Shown here: positions 6,365 through 6,598 of the stretch, piece by piece
How the letters are laid out: each line of letters opens with the position of its first letter
How positions within the stretch are numbered: the stretch's first letter is position 1
NCBI GenBank assembly: GCA_002377985.1
Contig: DFQW01000191.1
Location: 1-6,598, forward strand
Length of the DNA: 6,598 bases
Direction: 5' to 3'
Origin: Halieaceae bacterium UBA3479
Lineage (GTDB): Bacteria; Pseudomonadota; Gammaproteobacteria; Pseudomonadales; Halieaceae
Program-made: the position numbers and the translations under genes
Notes under the pieces: generated by a model
Database searches by the model: none
Seen by the model: the letters and a program-made list of their open reading frames with translations, nothing else
What the model was told of the DNA's origin: nothing

Positions 6365-6598
6365 TTAATCTACCGTTTGCGTAGCCAGCGGATCGTAAAG
6401 GCCATCTTTGTAAGGGATGGGGTAACTCGATGTAAAGACTGCACGATCGACGCCTTCCCACTGTAGCTCCCCGCGCTCCAATAGATAAGCGATGTCGCTT
6501 GTGCTGGCCAATCTGACCCCTTCGCCAGAGTCTTGATTCCTTCCGCCAACATGGTGAGATGTGCTGCAGTGCGGCTGATCCGCCCCAAATCAGTGCTC
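6365..6598 (-). pseudogene. C-terminal part of an unrecognised protein, apparent -1 frameshift, cut by window edge
   Basis: I do not recognise the family. Coming in from the right edge, one minus-strand frame reads a helical stretch (DLGRISRTAAHLTMLAEG, then IKTLAKG) from 6597 to 6517. From 6517 to 6368 the protein-like reading moves to another frame: VRLASTSDIAYLLERGEL, then WEGVDRAVFTSSYPIPYKDG, ending ATQTVD with TAA at 6367-6365. The switch is at a G run (plus-strand CCCC, 6517-6520). One more G would join the halves as ...LAKGVRLAST. The stop at 6365 lies one base from the SPOR stop, as with the other tight convergent pair here. The unshifted first frame would instead end at 6370 with a Trp/Ser/Arg-rich tail that looks non-coding. 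A sequencing error, a real mutation or ribosomal slippage could each explain it. Confidence 0.5.

Noticed and set aside
6370..6588. 72-codon minus-strand frame taken as a complete gene
   Set aside because: Its first third looks coding but its second half does not, whereas another frame becomes protein-like at the G run and ends next to the SPOR stop; a frameshifted longer gene explains it better.

Overview
The window is ordinary-looking, moderately GC-rich bacterial chromosome with short intergenic gaps. The SPOR-domain envelope protein, the flavoenzymes and the family VIII-like esterase would fit a Gram-negative, probably gammaproteobacterial and perhaps marine, heterotroph. That placement is inference from gene content; no rRNA or other phylogenetic marker is present. 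I see no tRNA, rRNA, CRISPR array, insertion sequence or phage module.

Left block (1-1919, minus strand): a two-gene operon. The promoter-proximal gene (1239-1919) is a nitroreductase-fold flavoprotein that carries the substrate-chelating Glu/Tyr/Lys set of iodotyrosine deiodinase. Six bases after its stop, a GTG starts a flavin amine oxidase (1-1232) that runs off the left edge just after its C-terminal FAD motif. Together they suggest reductive dehalogenation of halotyrosine-like compounds coupled to oxidative deamination.

Middle block (2043-3895, plus strand): a small SprT-like zinc metalloprotease domain protein, then a 422-residue serine hydrolase of the class C beta-lactamase / family VIII esterase type. 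The hydrolase converges, with 3 bases between stop codons, on a minus-strand class II-like histone-deacetylase-family amidohydrolase (3899-4819).

Right block: the deacetylase gene is divergent from a large single-pass membrane SPOR protein (4999-6363). Their shared 179-base intergenic region holds a perfect inverted repeat close to the deacetylase start. The SPOR protein has a very acidic N-terminal half with a pentapeptide-like Asp/Glu repeat, a transmembrane helix, a coiled coil and a C-terminal peptidoglycan-binding SPOR domain. It converges, with one base between stops, on a minus-strand gene entering from the right edge. That gene appears split by a one-base deficit in a G run.

Most distinctive points: the dehalogenase/amine-oxidase operon, the acidic SPOR protein, the operator-like palindrome and the frameshifted edge gene. 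I found no clearly new multi-gene defence or mobile system.
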